Origin: Olsenella sp. KH3B4
GTDB taxonomy: Bacteria; Actinomycetota; Coriobacteriia; Coriobacteriales; Atopobiaceae
Length of the DNA: 64,000 nucleotides
Assembly: GCA_900111695.1 (NCBI GenBank)
Contig: FOHD01000003.1
Coordinates: 214,275-278,274, forward strand
Direction: 5' to 3'
Shown: positions 42,330 to 52,426 of the stretch, one piece after another
Position numbering within the stretch: position 1 is the first letter of the stretch
How the letters are laid out: each line of letters opens with the position of its first letter
Notes under the pieces: model-generated
Seen by the model: the letters and a program-made list of their open reading frames with translations, nothing else
Database searches by the model: none
Told to the model about the DNA's origin: nothing
Translations under genes and position numbers: made by a program

Positions 42330-42474
42330 GGCGACATTCAAACCGAGGGCACGGTTTGGGCAGCTGTGAGGCCTGCAAATGGATCCCGGTTCTACTCCGG
42401 GTCAGCAACCAGAACTGTGCTCAGATGCGCGCGCCACGCTGTTGGCGGCGTTGCGCCGTGAGGCTACCGTCGCC
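42330..42474 (+). promoter_or_regulatory. Cobalamin-riboswitch-like leader
   Basis: After a -10-like TATACT (42321-42326) comes a structured leader closed by GGCGAC (42330-42335) pairing with GTCGCC (42469-42474). Inside are an AAACCG/CGGTTT hairpin, GGATCCCGGTTCTACTCCGGG (compare the riboswitch core GGAA-CCGGT-A-TCCGG), GC and ACTGT, CCACGCTG, and near the 3' end GAGGCTACCGTCGCC (compare the B12 box AGGAnACCnGCC). The order matches the cobalamin riboswitch, but several core bases differ (GGTT not GGTG). The genes downstream fit corrinoid uptake. Needs a covariance-model search. Confidence 0.55.
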
Positions 42475-42533
42475 ACTCGACGGCCCTGCCTGCCCTCGAC
42501 GCTCCCAAGGGAGCAGATCACAGGGAGGCGGGC

Positions 42534-45500
42534 ATGAAACCCACAAAACCCATGGCAGCGTCCGGGACAAACCTGCGGAAGCGCATCCTGGCGGTCACGT
42601 TGTCGCTGGTCACGGCCGCATCGATGGTGCCCACGAGCGCGCTTGCCGAGGCTGCGGCGGAGTCCGCCCCGGCCACGACGTCGGCAGCGGCTGCCGCGAA
42701 CGCATCGGTCAACATCTACTCCACCTACCTCACCACCAGCGAAAGCTCGACAAGCGGCACCTACGCCTACGCCGCCTCGGACACGCTGTGGGCGTGGGCG
42801 CGCGAACGTGGCGCCAGCGCTCCCATCGATGCCTCCACCCTCACGTACCAGTGGCAGGTGAGCTCCGACAACTCTACCTGGGAGGACATCCCCGGCGCCA
42901 TCGCGCAGTCCCTCTCCCTCGCCAACTACGCTGGCCGTTACGTGCATTGCGTGCTCACGACGGCCGACGGCGTCTCCACGCGCACAACGCGCAGCCGCAA
43001 CGCGGTTGCCGCTGCCGGCTCGGTCAACCTCGTAAGCGTGTCGCTGAGCAACACCGGCAAGCTCGCACCCGGCGACACCCTCACCGCAACGGCCAAGGAC
43101 GCAAGCGGCGCCGACGCCACCTCCAATGCCAGCGTTACCTGGTCCTGGTACGCCAGCGACTCGGCGTACGGCACGGGTGAGAAGATCCCCGGCGCCGAGG
43201 GTCCAACCCTCACCGTTACCTCCGACCTCTTGGGCAAGTACCTCTACGCGAGCGCAGACGGTGGCTACGGGGCAACCGAGAGCTCCGCCGCGGGACCCGT
43301 ACAAGAGGCCGGCGCCGTCACCCTGTACAAGGTGACGGTCGACGCGTCCGGCCGCGCGACGGTGGGCCAGACCATCTCGGCCACGTCATACACCGGCCCC
43401 TACACCCAGGCGACCTCCGCAGACGTGGTGCACTACCAGTGGCAGTGGGCTGCAAGCAACTCGACGGACGACACGGCGTTCACCGACATCCCCGGAGCCA
43501 CCGCCGCGACGTTCACCGTTCCCGCGCAGACCGCTGACGGTATGTCGCTTCTCGGCACGTACCTGCGCGTCAAGGCAATGAGCGGCAACTCCGTGGTCTC
43601 CACCAGCGTTCCGTCCTACTACGGAACTACCTCGCAGGCCCCTGTTGGCCCCGTCGCGCTGGCGGGCGCCTACGACGTCTCAAGCGTGAAACTCTCGTCG
43701 TCGGAAACAAACGCGCAGGTGGGGGCCACGCTCACGGCGCAGCCCCAGTACGAGAAAGCCAGCAGCTGGGGCACCTATGAGGCGGATCTGCCCTCGGACG
43801 CCCAGCTCACCTGCACCTGGTACGCGGCGGATGACGCAGCGGGCACCAACGCGCGCGAGCTCACGGCGGCCGACGGCGCAAACGGCACCACGCTCGTGCT
43901 CTCCCCGTCGCTTGAAGGCTCATACGTGTGGGCAAGCTGCAGCGCGCTCATGGCGTCGGCCAGCAGCGAGAAGACCCAGGTCAAGGCCGCAGGCAGCTAC
44001 GACCTCCACCACGCTTTGGTATCGCCTGCGTCGGGCACGCTCGTCACCGGCGACACCGCAACGGCGACGGTCTACGCCGCGCAGCTCTCGGGCAGCAACG
44101 TGGACGTGACCGGCAAGGACGGCGTGAACTTGCAGTGGTACGTTGCCGCAAGCGCCGATGCCCCGTCGGCAGAGTGGCAGCCGCTTGACGGCTGCACGTC
44201 GGCAAGCCTGCAGGTTCCTGCAAGCGCGGCGGGCAAGTACCTCAAGGTCGTGGCAACAAGCGGCGACGCCTCCGTTTCCGCCGCCTTCGACCAGCCCGTC
44301 GCCGACAGCACCACGCTCGCGGGCGCCGTCGCGCGCCTCCAGAACGAGAACTGGCGCCCCTCGCTCACGTACGGCACCGACACCAACGTGAACGACGTGC
44401 TTCTCGCCAAGCTGGCCGAGGAGGGCGTGGACACCACGGGTCTCACCGTGCGCGTCACCAGCGTCGACTTCCAGGACACTGGCGAAAACGCCACCGTGGG
44501 CATCTCCACCGCAGACGCGGACAACGGCACCGTCACGTACTTCTCGTGCGATACCGACAAGGTCTCCAGCTGGAACATGTCCTCGCTTCAGACGGTGAGC
44601 TCGATCGCGTTCACGCTCTCGCGCGGCGACGAGACCGCAACGTACACCCCCAACCGCACGTTCCAGGTGCCCTGGGACGAGGCTGCGGCGCGCGCGGTGC
44701 TCCAGAAGAAAGCCGATGCCATCACGCTGGGCTTTGCCGAGGGCGACTCCGCGGGCTCCGTGACCCAGGCCTTCTCGCTGCCGGTAAGCCTGGGTGGCGC
44801 CACTGCCTCGTGGAGCGCAAGCGACGGCACCGTGAAAGTAACCGGCGAGAGCTGGGACAGCACCCTCACGGCAACGCCCACGCGCGGATTGGTTGATACG
44901 CCGACAACCCTCACGGCAACCGTGTCCTTCACGGGCTACGGCATGCCCAACGTTACGGTGACCAAGGGCTTCCCGGTTACCGTCAAGGCAGACCCCGAGG
45001 CTGTTGCCGCAGCTCAGGCGGAGCTTGCGTCTACGGTCGAGACGGGCTTCACGTACGAGAAGGTAACCGCCTTCTCGACGGGGGACGCCGTCGACCACGA
45101 GGCCATTACCGGAGACTTGCAGCTTCCTACCACTCGCGCGCTGGGTGTGGACGGCAAGGCCTACAGCGTTTCCTATACCAGCGACGATCCTCTCGTCAGC
45201 TTCAACGGCTACCACGCCATCGTGGTGCGGCCCCTGGGCACCGCGCGCACCGTTGCCATTACCTGCACGGTCACGGATAAGGCGAACCCCCAGGTCACAG
45301 CCACCAAGACGCTCGAGTTCACACTCGCTCCCGTAAGCGAGAAGGAAATCGACGAGGCGGTCTCGCTCATGGAGGACGCCAAGGCGGGGTATGCCTTGGC
45401 GCTTCTCGACGGGCAGGGTGCCAGCAACGTGACAGGGAGCCTCCACACGTTCCTGGGCGCCTACCGCGACGCTTCCGGCAACCTGGCATGGGCGCGCAAC

Positions 45501-48251
45501 CGCGACACCCAGTCCGCGCACCCCGGCATCGTGCTGGTTGACCTGCCCGGATACAGCGACATGGGAGGCATGACCTGGCGCACCTTCAAGTCAAGCCGCC
45601 CGGACGTGATCTCCAACGAGCTTCTCGCCTACACCAAGCCCGCCGACAACACGCGGGTTACCGTAATCTCGCGCCTTGCCGACGAGCGCTTCCAGACCTA
45701 CTACGAGTTCTACAAGGATGACCCCACGGTGAGCGACCAGCTCAAGGCCAAGCTGGCGAGCCTTGTGGACCAGGACGTCTCGGCAACGTTTACGGTCGCG
45801 GGCACCTCCGGCCAGGACGCGCCGGCAACCGTTTCGGCAAGTTGCGCGGTCATTGGCCCCAACGCCACCGGCGCGAGTGTCAGCTGGGCGCCTGAGACCT
45901 CGCTTTCCGTCGAGCCGGGCACCACTGCGGCAGACCTCACCAAGCAGGTTCTCGACGCCAACGGCATCACCTATGACGCCGACCTCTACACCTTCGCCAA
46001 GGACGGCACCTTGCTTGGCTACGACGCCGCAACCGGCAAGTGGTGGCAGCTCTTCATCAATGGTGAATCCGCCACGGTGATGGCCTCAAACTACGTCCTC
46101 AAGGAGGGCGACAAGGTCGTCTGGTACTACTCCGCCTGGGGCGACTCGCTTCCGGGCCAGGTCACCGGCTCGGTCAAGGTGATAGGCAAGGACGCCTCGG
46201 GCCTCGACCAGGTCTGGGCGGATACCACGTCGCTCACCCTCGTGGAGGGCTCCACGGCTGCCGACCTCTCCGAGGCGGCGTTTGCCGAGAAGGGCCTCGC
46301 ACACGATTCCGGCACCGCAAGCTGGGGCTGGTACCTCAATACCATCACCTCGCCCGTGGATGGCCGCGTGCTTGGCTGGGACGCCGAGACTAACGCGTAC
46401 TGGCACCTGTTCGTAAACGGAAAGATGTCACAGGTGGGCGCCGGCAGCGTGAACATAGCCAACGGCGACGAGGTCGTGTGGTACTACTGCGCGGACGCTG
46501 ACAACCTTCCCAAGAGCGACGCCCTGGTTGTCGATCCTGCGGCCAAGCGTCCCGTTGACCTGAGCGCTGCCTGGCCCGGCTACAAGGGCGCTGACGAGAC
46601 GGGCGTGGTGCGCGGGCTCTCGACGCCCGTGCCGGGCTCCGGCACCTACGCCAAGCTCGACTGGGCGCAGTCGCGCCTCACCACCGCCATGTACGTCAAC
46701 GCGAGCGACGCGATCATTGTGAACGGCGACGTCTATGACGCCGTACAGACGCAGCTCTATCGTCGCGACGCGTCCACCGGCCTGGTGCTCGACGAGGCGC
46801 ACCTTGCCGCGAGCGTTGACTCCACGGCGCGCCTGCAGTACGCCGACGGCCTCATCCTTGTGCCCCTGCATAGTGCCCGCATACAGGCGCTCACCGCCGA
46901 CACGCTGACCACGGTTTGGGTCTCGGCGGCGTTGCCCAGCTCGACTAGCTCGAGTGGCAAGGCCGTTGACCAGCAGCTTCTCTCGTCCGTTACCGTGCGC
47001 GACGGCAAGGCGTACTTCTCGACCGTAGCCCCCGACGGCAGTGACTCCTGCGGCGGCTACGTGGCCTGCGTGAGCCTGGCGGACGGCAGCATTGCATGGT
47101 CGCACGAGGACACGGATGCGGGCTACTACTGGACGGGAGCCGTGCCAACGTCTGCGGGGGTGCTCACGGCCAACGATGCTGGGCAGGTCTCGCTGCTCGA
47201 TGCGGCGACGGGTCGCGTGCTCTCCTCGGTCGAGCTGGGCACGCGTTGCCGCGCGCAGCTGGCAGTGAGCGGCAACGTGGCATACGCGGTCACGACCGAC
47301 GGCTCGCTGCACAAGCTCTCCCTGGGTTCTGACGGCTCGCTGACGGCTGGCCGCAGCGTGAAGTTTGGCTCGTACTCCACCTCGTCGCCCACCATCTGCG
47401 ACGGTCTGCTTTACGTGGGCGGCTCCTCGTCCGCAGACGTGACGCGCGGCGCGCTCTTTGTGATTGACCTTGCGTCCATGCAGGTGACGCATGAGGCGCT
47501 GGTGCCTGCGACTGCCGTCGAAGGCCAGGTGGGAACCGGCGACGTGAAGAGCACGCCGCTGGTGAGCGTTGCCGCCGACGGTAACACCTACGTGTACTTC
47601 ACCTGCAACGGCATGCCCGGCGGCGTGTACGCCTACCGCCTGGGCGATACGGTCGCCACCACGCTCTACCAGCCCGCGGCCGACCTCTGGCAGTACTGCA
47701 TGAGCTCCATCGCCTGCGACGCAAGCGGCAACCTCTACTTCTTCAACGACTCCGGCACCCTCTTCAAGCTGGACGCAAGCGAGACCACGTCCGTTCCTAA
47801 CGGGGACGAGGCCGAGAACGGCGAGAACAACGGTGGCTCTGCGGATGGCAGCGGCAACGCTGGTACCAGCGGTAATGCGGGCGGCAACACCGTAGGCGGC
47901 GCCTCTGACAATACCGTCTCGACCCCATCCGCCATGACGTCAGCAAAGCCTCGCGTACCCGTCTCTGCCAGCAACGCGTCGACCGGCTCCGTTACAGTTG
48001 ACCCCGCAGCGTCAGATAACGGCTCGCTTCTCGACAGCTACTCGTCAGAGGACGTGACGAGCGTCACCTCCATTGGCGACAAGGACAACACGGTTACCGG
48101 CGAGACGCCCGCAGCTTACGAGGCAACACAGAAAGGCCTCCCCATCTGGCCCATCGTGGGCACCTGCGTGGGTGTGGCACTGTTCGTCATCCTGCTTGCA
48201 ACGCGTCGTCGCCGCAGCGAGGGCGACGCCACCGAGGGGAGGCGCGGCTAG
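42534..48251 (+). CDS. Giant surface protein with Ig-like, DUF4430 and PQQ-propeller domains
   Basis: 1905 residues. Signal peptide (1-40, ending ALAE), then at least five Ig-like repeats of the type TYQWQVSSDNSTWEDIPGA, YQWQWAASNSTDDTAFTDIPGA (about 50-610), two atypical Ig-like segments (about 610-960), two DUF4430 domains (about 1120-1320; ATGKWWQLFINGE, ETNAYWHLFVNGK), a PQQ-like beta-propeller (about 1360-1760, e.g. AYFSTVAPDG, CVSLADGSIAWSHE), a Ser/Gly-rich linker and a C-terminal membrane helix with RRRR (IVGTCVGVALFVILLATRRRR). DUF4430 is related to the vitamin B12-binding transcobalamin beta domain, so corrinoid capture is inferred. GGAGG precedes the ATG. A riboswitch-like leader lies upstream and its ECF genes downstream. 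Confidence 0.85.
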   Translation: MKPTKPMAASGTNLRKRILAVTLSLVTAASMVPTSALAEAAAESAPATTSAAAAANASVNIYSTYLTTSESSTSGTYAYAASDTLWAWARERGASAPIDASTLTYQWQVSSDNSTWEDIPGAIAQSLSLANYAGRYVHCVLTTADGVSTRTTRSRNAVAAAGSVNLVSVSLSNTGKLAPGDTLTATAKDASGADATSNASVTWSWYASDSAYGTGEKIPGAEGPTLTVTSDLLGKYLYASADGGYGATESSAAGPVQEAGAVTLYKVTVDASGRATVGQTISATSYTGPYTQATSADVVHYQWQWAASNSTDDTAFTDIPGATAATFTVPAQTADGMSLLGTYLRVKAMSGNSVVSTSVPSYYGTTSQAPVGPVALAGAYDVSSVKLSSSETNAQVGATLTAQPQYEKASSWGTYEADLPSDAQLTCTWYAADDAAGTNARELTAADGANGTTLVLSPSLEGSYVWASCSALMASASSEKTQVKAAGSYDLHHALVSPASGTLVTGDTATATVYAAQLSGSNVDVTGKDGVNLQWYVAASADAPSAEWQPLDGCTSASLQVPASAAGKYLKVVATSGDASVSAAFDQPVADSTTLAGAVARLQNENWRPSLTYGTDTNVNDVLLAKLAEEGVDTTGLTVRVTSVDFQDTGENATVGISTADADNGTVTYFSCDTDKVSSWNMSSLQTVSSIAFTLSRGDETATYTPNRTFQVPWDEAAARAVLQKKADAITLGFAEGDSAGSVTQAFSLPVSLGGATASWSASDGTVKVTGESWDSTLTATPTRGLVDTPTTLTATVSFTGYGMPNVTVTKGFPVTVKADPEAVAAAQAELASTVETGFTYEKVTAFSTGDAVDHEAITGDLQLPTTRALGVDGKAYSVSYTSDDPLVSFNGYHAIVVRPLGTARTVAITCTVTDKANPQVTATKTLEFTLAPVSEKEIDEAVSLMEDAKAGYALALLDGQGASNVTGSLHTFLGAYRDASGNLAWARNRDTQSAHPGIVLVDLPGYSDMGGMTWRTFKSSRPDVISNELLAYTKPADNTRVTVISRLADERFQTYYEFYKDDPTVSDQLKAKLASLVDQDVSATFTVAGTSGQDAPATVSASCAVIGPNATGASVSWAPETSLSVEPGTTAADLTKQVLDANGITYDADLYTFAKDGTLLGYDAATGKWWQLFINGESATVMASNYVLKEGDKVVWYYSAWGDSLPGQVTGSVKVIGKDASGLDQVWADTTSLTLVEGSTAADLSEAAFAEKGLAHDSGTASWGWYLNTITSPVDGRVLGWDAETNAYWHLFVNGKMSQVGAGSVNIANGDEVVWYYCADADNLPKSDALVVDPAAKRPVDLSAAWPGYKGADETGVVRGLSTPVPGSGTYAKLDWAQSRLTTAMYVNASDAIIVNGDVYDAVQTQLYRRDASTGLVLDEAHLAASVDSTARLQYADGLILVPLHSARIQALTADTLTTVWVSAALPSSTSSSGKAVDQQLLSSVTVRDGKAYFSTVAPDGSDSCGGYVACVSLADGSIAWSHEDTDAGYYWTGAVPTSAGVLTANDAGQVSLLDAATGRVLSSVELGTRCRAQLAVSGNVAYAVTTDGSLHKLSLGSDGSLTAGRSVKFGSYSTSSPTICDGLLYVGGSSSADVTRGALFVIDLASMQVTHEALVPATAVEGQVGTGDVKSTPLVSVAADGNTYVYFTCNGMPGGVYAYRLGDTVATTLYQPAADLWQYCMSSIACDASGNLYFFNDSGTLFKLDASETTSVPNGDEAENGENNGGSADGSGNAGTSGNAGGNTVGGASDNTVSTPSAMTSAKPRVPVSASNASTGSVTVDPAASDNGSLLDSYSSEDVTSVTSIGDKDNTVTGETPAAYEATQKGLPIWPIVGTCVGVALFVILLATRRRRSEGDATEGRRG

Positions 48252-49445
48252 ATGTCAGACAACGACACGCTGTCCAACAGCAAGCAGCCCGCAAGCGGCA
48301 CGCGCACTGCCAGGGTGATCCTTGCGGTTCTCGCCGCCGCCCTCATCGCCTTCTGCGTGTGGGCGATGTCCGTCTACGCGCAGGGTGGCGACCCGCTCGC
48401 GTGGGTTACGGGTTCCGATGCGTTCCAGACCACGGCTGACGAGACGGACCAGGCAGCCGGTCAGGGCGATGACAGCCAGCAGCAAGCATCACAGGCGCTC
48501 ACCGTCACTACGGATGATGTCTACACGGCGCTTGCGTCGCTCCAGTTTGATGGCATGGACGTCTCGCTCGAGAAGGACGCCACCCACGTGGTCCTCTCCG
48601 CGGATGGCATCTGGGTCGAGGAGGCAAGCTCCGCTCCTGCGCCGGACATGGCACTTGCCTGCGCCCAGCGTTCCGCGGCCCTCGCCACCTGGGCATCCGA
48701 GCAGGGCGTGGGCATCCCGAGCGTCACCTGGATCTGCGAGGACGGCGCTGGCGCCGTGCGCATGGCCATCACCATGCCTACGGACGGCGCCCCCACCACG
48801 GGCAGCCTACCTGCGCTCCTCTCGGCAGCAACGGGCTACGGCATCTCCGGCAACGCGTATGCCCGGCTGGACGCAGACGACATCTCGCAGCTTGCGGGCA
48901 CCGCGCCGACGCTTCCGGACGGCACGGCCGTCTCCATAGACGCCGCCGTGACGGCTTCTGGCGAGGACCTCTCCACCACAGATGTCGCAACGCGTCAGAA
49001 GGAGGTCAGCGCCGGGACAGCGGACACCTCCGGTGCCGGTGCCACGTCCGGCTCCAACGTCTCGTCCTCTAGCAACTCCTCGTCGGCAGGCGGCACGCAG
49101 CCCGAAAGCACGTCTGCCAGCCCCGCCCCGCAGGAGTCCAAGGTCCGCGTCACCGTGACCATCGACGCGCGCGCCGACGGAGGGTCCACCAGCTCGTATA
49201 CCGTCTCGCTCGACCCCGGCGCCACGGCATACGACGCCCTGGTGGCAACCGGTGCCAGCGTGAACGCGCGCAGCACGGCCATGGGCGTCTACGTTGCCGC
49301 AATCAACGGGTACGCCGAGAAGGACCAGGGCGGCGAGAGCGGCTGGAAGTATGCGGTCAACGGCAGCTACCCCAACTACTCGGCAGGTGCCTGCACGCTC
49401 TCGGATGGCGATGCGGTGACGTGGGTCTACGTTACGTCGGCATAG
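48252..49445 (+). CDS. Membrane-anchored DUF4430 protein
   Basis: 397 residues; ATG directly abuts the previous stop. An N-terminal anchor (VILAVLAAALIAFCVWAMSVYA, about 20-45) is followed by an unrecognised region with Trp/Cys (VTWICEDGAGAVRMAI), a Ser/Thr-rich linker (about 245-300) and a C-terminal DUF4430 domain (about 305-397) with ESGWKYAVNGSYPNYSAG and a final VTWVYVTSA. It may pass ligand from the large surface protein to the ECF transporter. Same operon. Confidence 0.85.
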   Translation: MSDNDTLSNSKQPASGTRTARVILAVLAAALIAFCVWAMSVYAQGGDPLAWVTGSDAFQTTADETDQAAGQGDDSQQQASQALTVTTDDVYTALASLQFDGMDVSLEKDATHVVLSADGIWVEEASSAPAPDMALACAQRSAALATWASEQGVGIPSVTWICEDGAGAVRMAITMPTDGAPTTGSLPALLSAATGYGISGNAYARLDADDISQLAGTAPTLPDGTAVSIDAAVTASGEDLSTTDVATRQKEVSAGTADTSGAGATSGSNVSSSSNSSSAGGTQPESTSASPAPQESKVRVTVTIDARADGGSTSSYTVSLDPGATAYDALVATGASVNARSTAMGVYVAAINGYAEKDQGGESGWKYAVNGSYPNYSAGACTLSDGDAVTWVYVTSA

Positions 49446-49473
49446 TGCAAGGAAAGTGCGTCATACTCGTCCC

Positions 49474-50349
49474 ATGCTAACCATGCGAGACACACATACC
49501 GCCTTCGACACCTGTCACCCGGCCGTGCCGGCAGCCTACTTCGCCGCCGCCATCCTCATCGCCATCTTCGCGATGCAGCCGGTCTGCGTGGCCATATCGC
49601 TCGCGGGGGCGCTCGCGTTTTCGTTCGCCGCGCGCGGATGGCGCCGCACGCTCAAGGGCCTCCGCTGGCAGCTCCCCATGGTGGCGCTGGTCGCCGTGGC
49701 CAACCCGCTCTTCTCGGCATCTGGCTCCACGCTGGTGGCCCAGCTTGGCCCTATGGCCATCTACCAGGAGAGCATCGCCTACGGTGCCTGCGCGGGAGCC
49801 CTTCTCGTTGCCGTGGTCCTGTGGTTCGAGGACGCTGCCTGCGTGCTCACCCAGGACCGGCTGCTCCAGCTGGGCGCCCGCGCGCTTCCCACGGTGACCC
49901 TCGTGACCTCGATGGCGGCGCAGATGGTGCCACAGCTCTTGGATCGTGCGCAGACCGTGCGCGCAGCGACGCTCGCCACCACGGCTGCCGCGCCGCAGGG
50001 CTCGCGCGACCGCGGCGTGCGCGTGGCAGACCAGCTCATGAGCTGGTCGATGGAGGACTCCATCGAGCGCGCCGACGCCATGCGCGCCCGCGGATGGGGC
50101 GCTACGGACTGCCGCAGCTGCTACCTGCCCGATTCCTTTCGGAGCTCTGACGCGCTCGCGCTTGCGGGCATAGTGCTCCTGGCGGCGGCAAGTGCGCTTC
50201 TCGTCTCTGTGGCCTGCTCGCAGTGGCGCTTCTATCCAACCATGCCTCGCCTGGTTGCCTGGTGGGGCTATGTTCCGTACATGGTGCTGGCGCTTCTCCC
50301 CACCCTGCTTGACCTGGGGCAGCGCATACGGTGGGGGAGGGTCGCATGA
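49474..50349 (+). CDS. ECF transporter T component
   Basis: 291 residues from ATG 49474; GTG 49456 is also in frame and the start is uncertain as no ribosome-binding site is well placed. Hydrophobic segments and the two coupling Ala-Arg-Gly motifs ERADAMRARGWG and AAAPQGSRDRG fit the EcfT/CbiQ family, which links the S component to the ATPases in the membrane. The stop overlaps the ATPase start by 4 bp (ATGA). In an operon with the DUF4430 proteins. Confidence 0.85.
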   Translation: MLTMRDTHTAFDTCHPAVPAAYFAAAILIAIFAMQPVCVAISLAGALAFSFAARGWRRTLKGLRWQLPMVALVAVANPLFSASGSTLVAQLGPMAIYQESIAYGACAGALLVAVVLWFEDAACVLTQDRLLQLGARALPTVTLVTSMAAQMVPQLLDRAQTVRAATLATTAAAPQGSRDRGVRVADQLMSWSMEDSIERADAMRARGWGATDCRSCYLPDSFRSSDALALAGIVLLAAASALLVSVACSQWRFYPTMPRLVAWWGYVPYMVLALLPTLLDLGQRIRWGRVA

Positions 50350-51785
50350 GTGCGCTTGAGTTTGAAAACGTGAGCTTCACCTATCCCGCAACAGACACGG
50401 AGCCGCACCCCGCACCAGTGCTTGAGCATGTCTCGCTTGCGGTGCCCGAGGGCGCGTTTGCGCTGCTCACGGGCAGCACCGGCTCGGGCAAGTCGACGCT
50501 TCTGCGCCTTGCCAAGCCCGAGGTGGCGCCGGTAGGCACGCTTGTCGGCCACGTGCTCGCGTTTGGCAAGGACGTGCGCACGCTCTCGCCGGTGGAGTCC
50601 GCGCAGACCGTGGGGCTCGTCTTCCAGAGCCCCGATAGCCAGATCGTCTGCGACACCGTGTGGCACGAGATGGCCTTTGGTCTGGAGAACCTGGGGACGC
50701 CTGTAGCCGAGATGCGCCGCCGCGTGGCCGAGACCTGCATGTTCTTTGGCATGGAGCCATGGTTTCGCCAAAAGACGGCAAGTCTCTCCGGCGGCCAGCG
50801 CCAGATGCTCGCCCTTGCCGCTACGTTGGCCATGCGTCCGCGCCTGCTGCTTCTGGACGAGCCCACCTCGATGCTCGATCCAGTTGCCGAGAAGGACTTT
50901 CTCGCCATGCTCTTTCGCGCAAACCGCGAGCTTGGGGTCACCGTGGTGGTGGCAACGCACGCGCCGGAGCCCATGCGCGTCGTGGCCACCTGCGCCTTTC
51001 GCGTGGAGGACGGCCACGTGAGCGAGCTCTCGCTCGAAAAGGCCGTTGCCGCCTGCGCCTTTAGGCCGGAGGAGGTGGCGGCAAAAAGCGTGCCTGCCAG
51101 CGGCAAGCCCGCTGCAGGTGGCTTGACACCTGCGCTCTCCCTTCGCGACGCGTGGTTTCGCTACGGACGCGATGCTGACTGGGTTCTGCGCGGGTTGGAT
51201 CTCACGGTGCCCGAGGGCCAGGTCACGGCCATCGTGGGCGGAAACGGCTCGGGCAAGACTACCCTCTTGCAGCTTGCGTGCGGCTCGCTTGCACCGCAGC
51301 GCGGCCGCGTCTCTCGCCCCCATGCGGCGTCCCAGGCGTACCTGCCGCAAAGCCCGCGTGCGATTCTCTCGGCGCAGACCGTGCGCGACGAGCTCATGCT
51401 CTGGTCAAAGGGCGCGGGCTACGGCGATGCCCAGGTCACGGCCATGATGGGGCGCCTGGGTCTTTCAGACGTTGCGGCGAGAAACCCGCTTGACCTCTCC
51501 GGTGGCCAGCAGCAGCTCGTGGCCTTTGCAAAACTGCTGCTTACGAAGCCGGACCTGCTCGTTCTGGACGAGCCCACCAAGGGCCTCGACGCCGCGGCTC
51601 GCACCAAGCTTGCCCGTCTCGTGCAAGAGTTGCGACAGGAGGGGAGAAGCGTCCTTCTTGCCACGCACGACCTTGCGTTTGTCTCTGCGGTGGCAGACTC
51701 CGTGTCGCTGCTCTTCGACGGGGCCGTAACGTGCACAGAAGGACCCGACGAGTTTCTCGCCGGGTCCTGGCTCTACCACGTGTGA
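50346..51785 (+). CDS. ECF transporter A component, two ATPase domains in one chain
   Basis: 479 residues from ATG 50346, preceded by GGGGGAGGG. Two ABC ATPase domains in tandem. First: Walker A GSTGSGKST, Q-loop FQSPDSQ, signature LSGGQRQ, Walker B LLLLDEPTSMLD. Second (about 265 on): Walker A GGNGSGKTT, signature LSGGQQQ, Walker B LLVLDEPTKGLD and switch His in LLATHD. It joins EcfA and EcfA' in one protein and powers uptake. The product ends at 51785 before a small acidic minus-strand gene. Confidence 0.92.
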   Translation: MSALEFENVSFTYPATDTEPHPAPVLEHVSLAVPEGAFALLTGSTGSGKSTLLRLAKPEVAPVGTLVGHVLAFGKDVRTLSPVESAQTVGLVFQSPDSQIVCDTVWHEMAFGLENLGTPVAEMRRRVAETCMFFGMEPWFRQKTASLSGGQRQMLALAATLAMRPRLLLLDEPTSMLDPVAEKDFLAMLFRANRELGVTVVVATHAPEPMRVVATCAFRVEDGHVSELSLEKAVAACAFRPEEVAAKSVPASGKPAAGGLTPALSLRDAWFRYGRDADWVLRGLDLTVPEGQVTAIVGGNGSGKTTLLQLACGSLAPQRGRVSRPHAASQAYLPQSPRAILSAQTVRDELMLWSKGAGYGDAQVTAMMGRLGLSDVAARNPLDLSGGQQQLVAFAKLLLTKPDLLVLDEPTKGLDAAARTKLARLVQELRQEGRSVLLATHDLAFVSAVADSVSLLFDGAVTCTEGPDEFLAGSWLYHV

Positions 51786-51842
51786 GCTGTGGTGCACGAC
51801 GTAGCGCCGTCGGCACGACGACAGCCTGCTGACGGCAATCCG

Positions 51843-52283
51843 CTAGAAGGTGAGGAACGGCTCCTCCATGCCCTCCTCCTCGAGGTCGTCCTCGGTGAGG
51901 TCGTCCAAGTCCTCCATGTCGTCGAGCTCGATTTCGTCGCCGTCGTCCTCGCCCCAGCCGTATGCGCTGGCAGCAAGCTCGTCCACGCTCGTGTCGGGAA
52001 GGGCGCTGGTCACCGAGCACAGGCCGTCGATGGCGGGGACAATCTTTTGCCACTGGGTGATCACCGGCTCCTGCGGCACGCCTTCCAGCTCGACGAGGGA
52101 GTCAAGGTAGATCTCGCTTGCGCCCTCAAGCAGGTCAGACTCGGCGCGAACGCTCGCGAACTTTGACGCAAACTTCTCGAGGGCCTCGTCCGCCGAGTCC
52201 GCCTCAACCACGCACGGCATGAGGCAGTAGTTGTTTGCCTGGTCCTTGTCATCGTTGTAGCTAAAGTTTCCAACGTAGAGCAT
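51843..52283 (-). CDS. Acidic small protein of unknown function
   Basis: 146 residues from ATG 52283, preceded by GGAGGAGG 5 bp upstream. It starts MLYVGNFSYNDDKDQANNYCLMPCVVEADSADEALEKF and ends in a very acidic stretch (GEDDGDEIELDDMEDLDDLTEDDLEEEG, about 115-142). No family recognised. Antisense to the operon and between ECF A and S genes, so it may interrupt the operon or be separately regulated. Ribosome-binding site and codon use support a real gene. Confidence 0.65.
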   Translation of the reverse strand: MLYVGNFSYNDDKDQANNYCLMPCVVEADSADEALEKFASKFASVRAESDLLEGASEIYLDSLVELEGVPQEPVITQWQKIVPAIDGLCSVTSALPDTSVDELAASAYGWGEDDGDEIELDDMEDLDDLTEDDLEEEGMEEPFLTF

Positions 52284-52426
52284 GGGGCCTCCTCCGGTCG
52301 ATGGGTGCGGCACATGCTCATCTTAGGCAATTCGGCGCAGCTTGGGGGCTGGTTCCCGCAAGCGGGCGCTACGCTATGTGGCATAGAGTGTCACATGCTG
52401 GTTTTCTGACGAGAAAGGCAAGGGCC

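Noticed and set aside
42381-42420. tRNA-like T-arm and acceptor end (GGTTCTACTCC then GCAACCA)
   Set aside because: The T-loop deviates, no matching 5' acceptor, D or anticodon arms are seen, and the segment fits better as part of the riboswitch-like leader.
43920-45521. Long antisense frames under the giant surface protein
   Set aside because: Shadows from GC-rich codon use; no start signals or families, and the plus-strand frame has clear domains.
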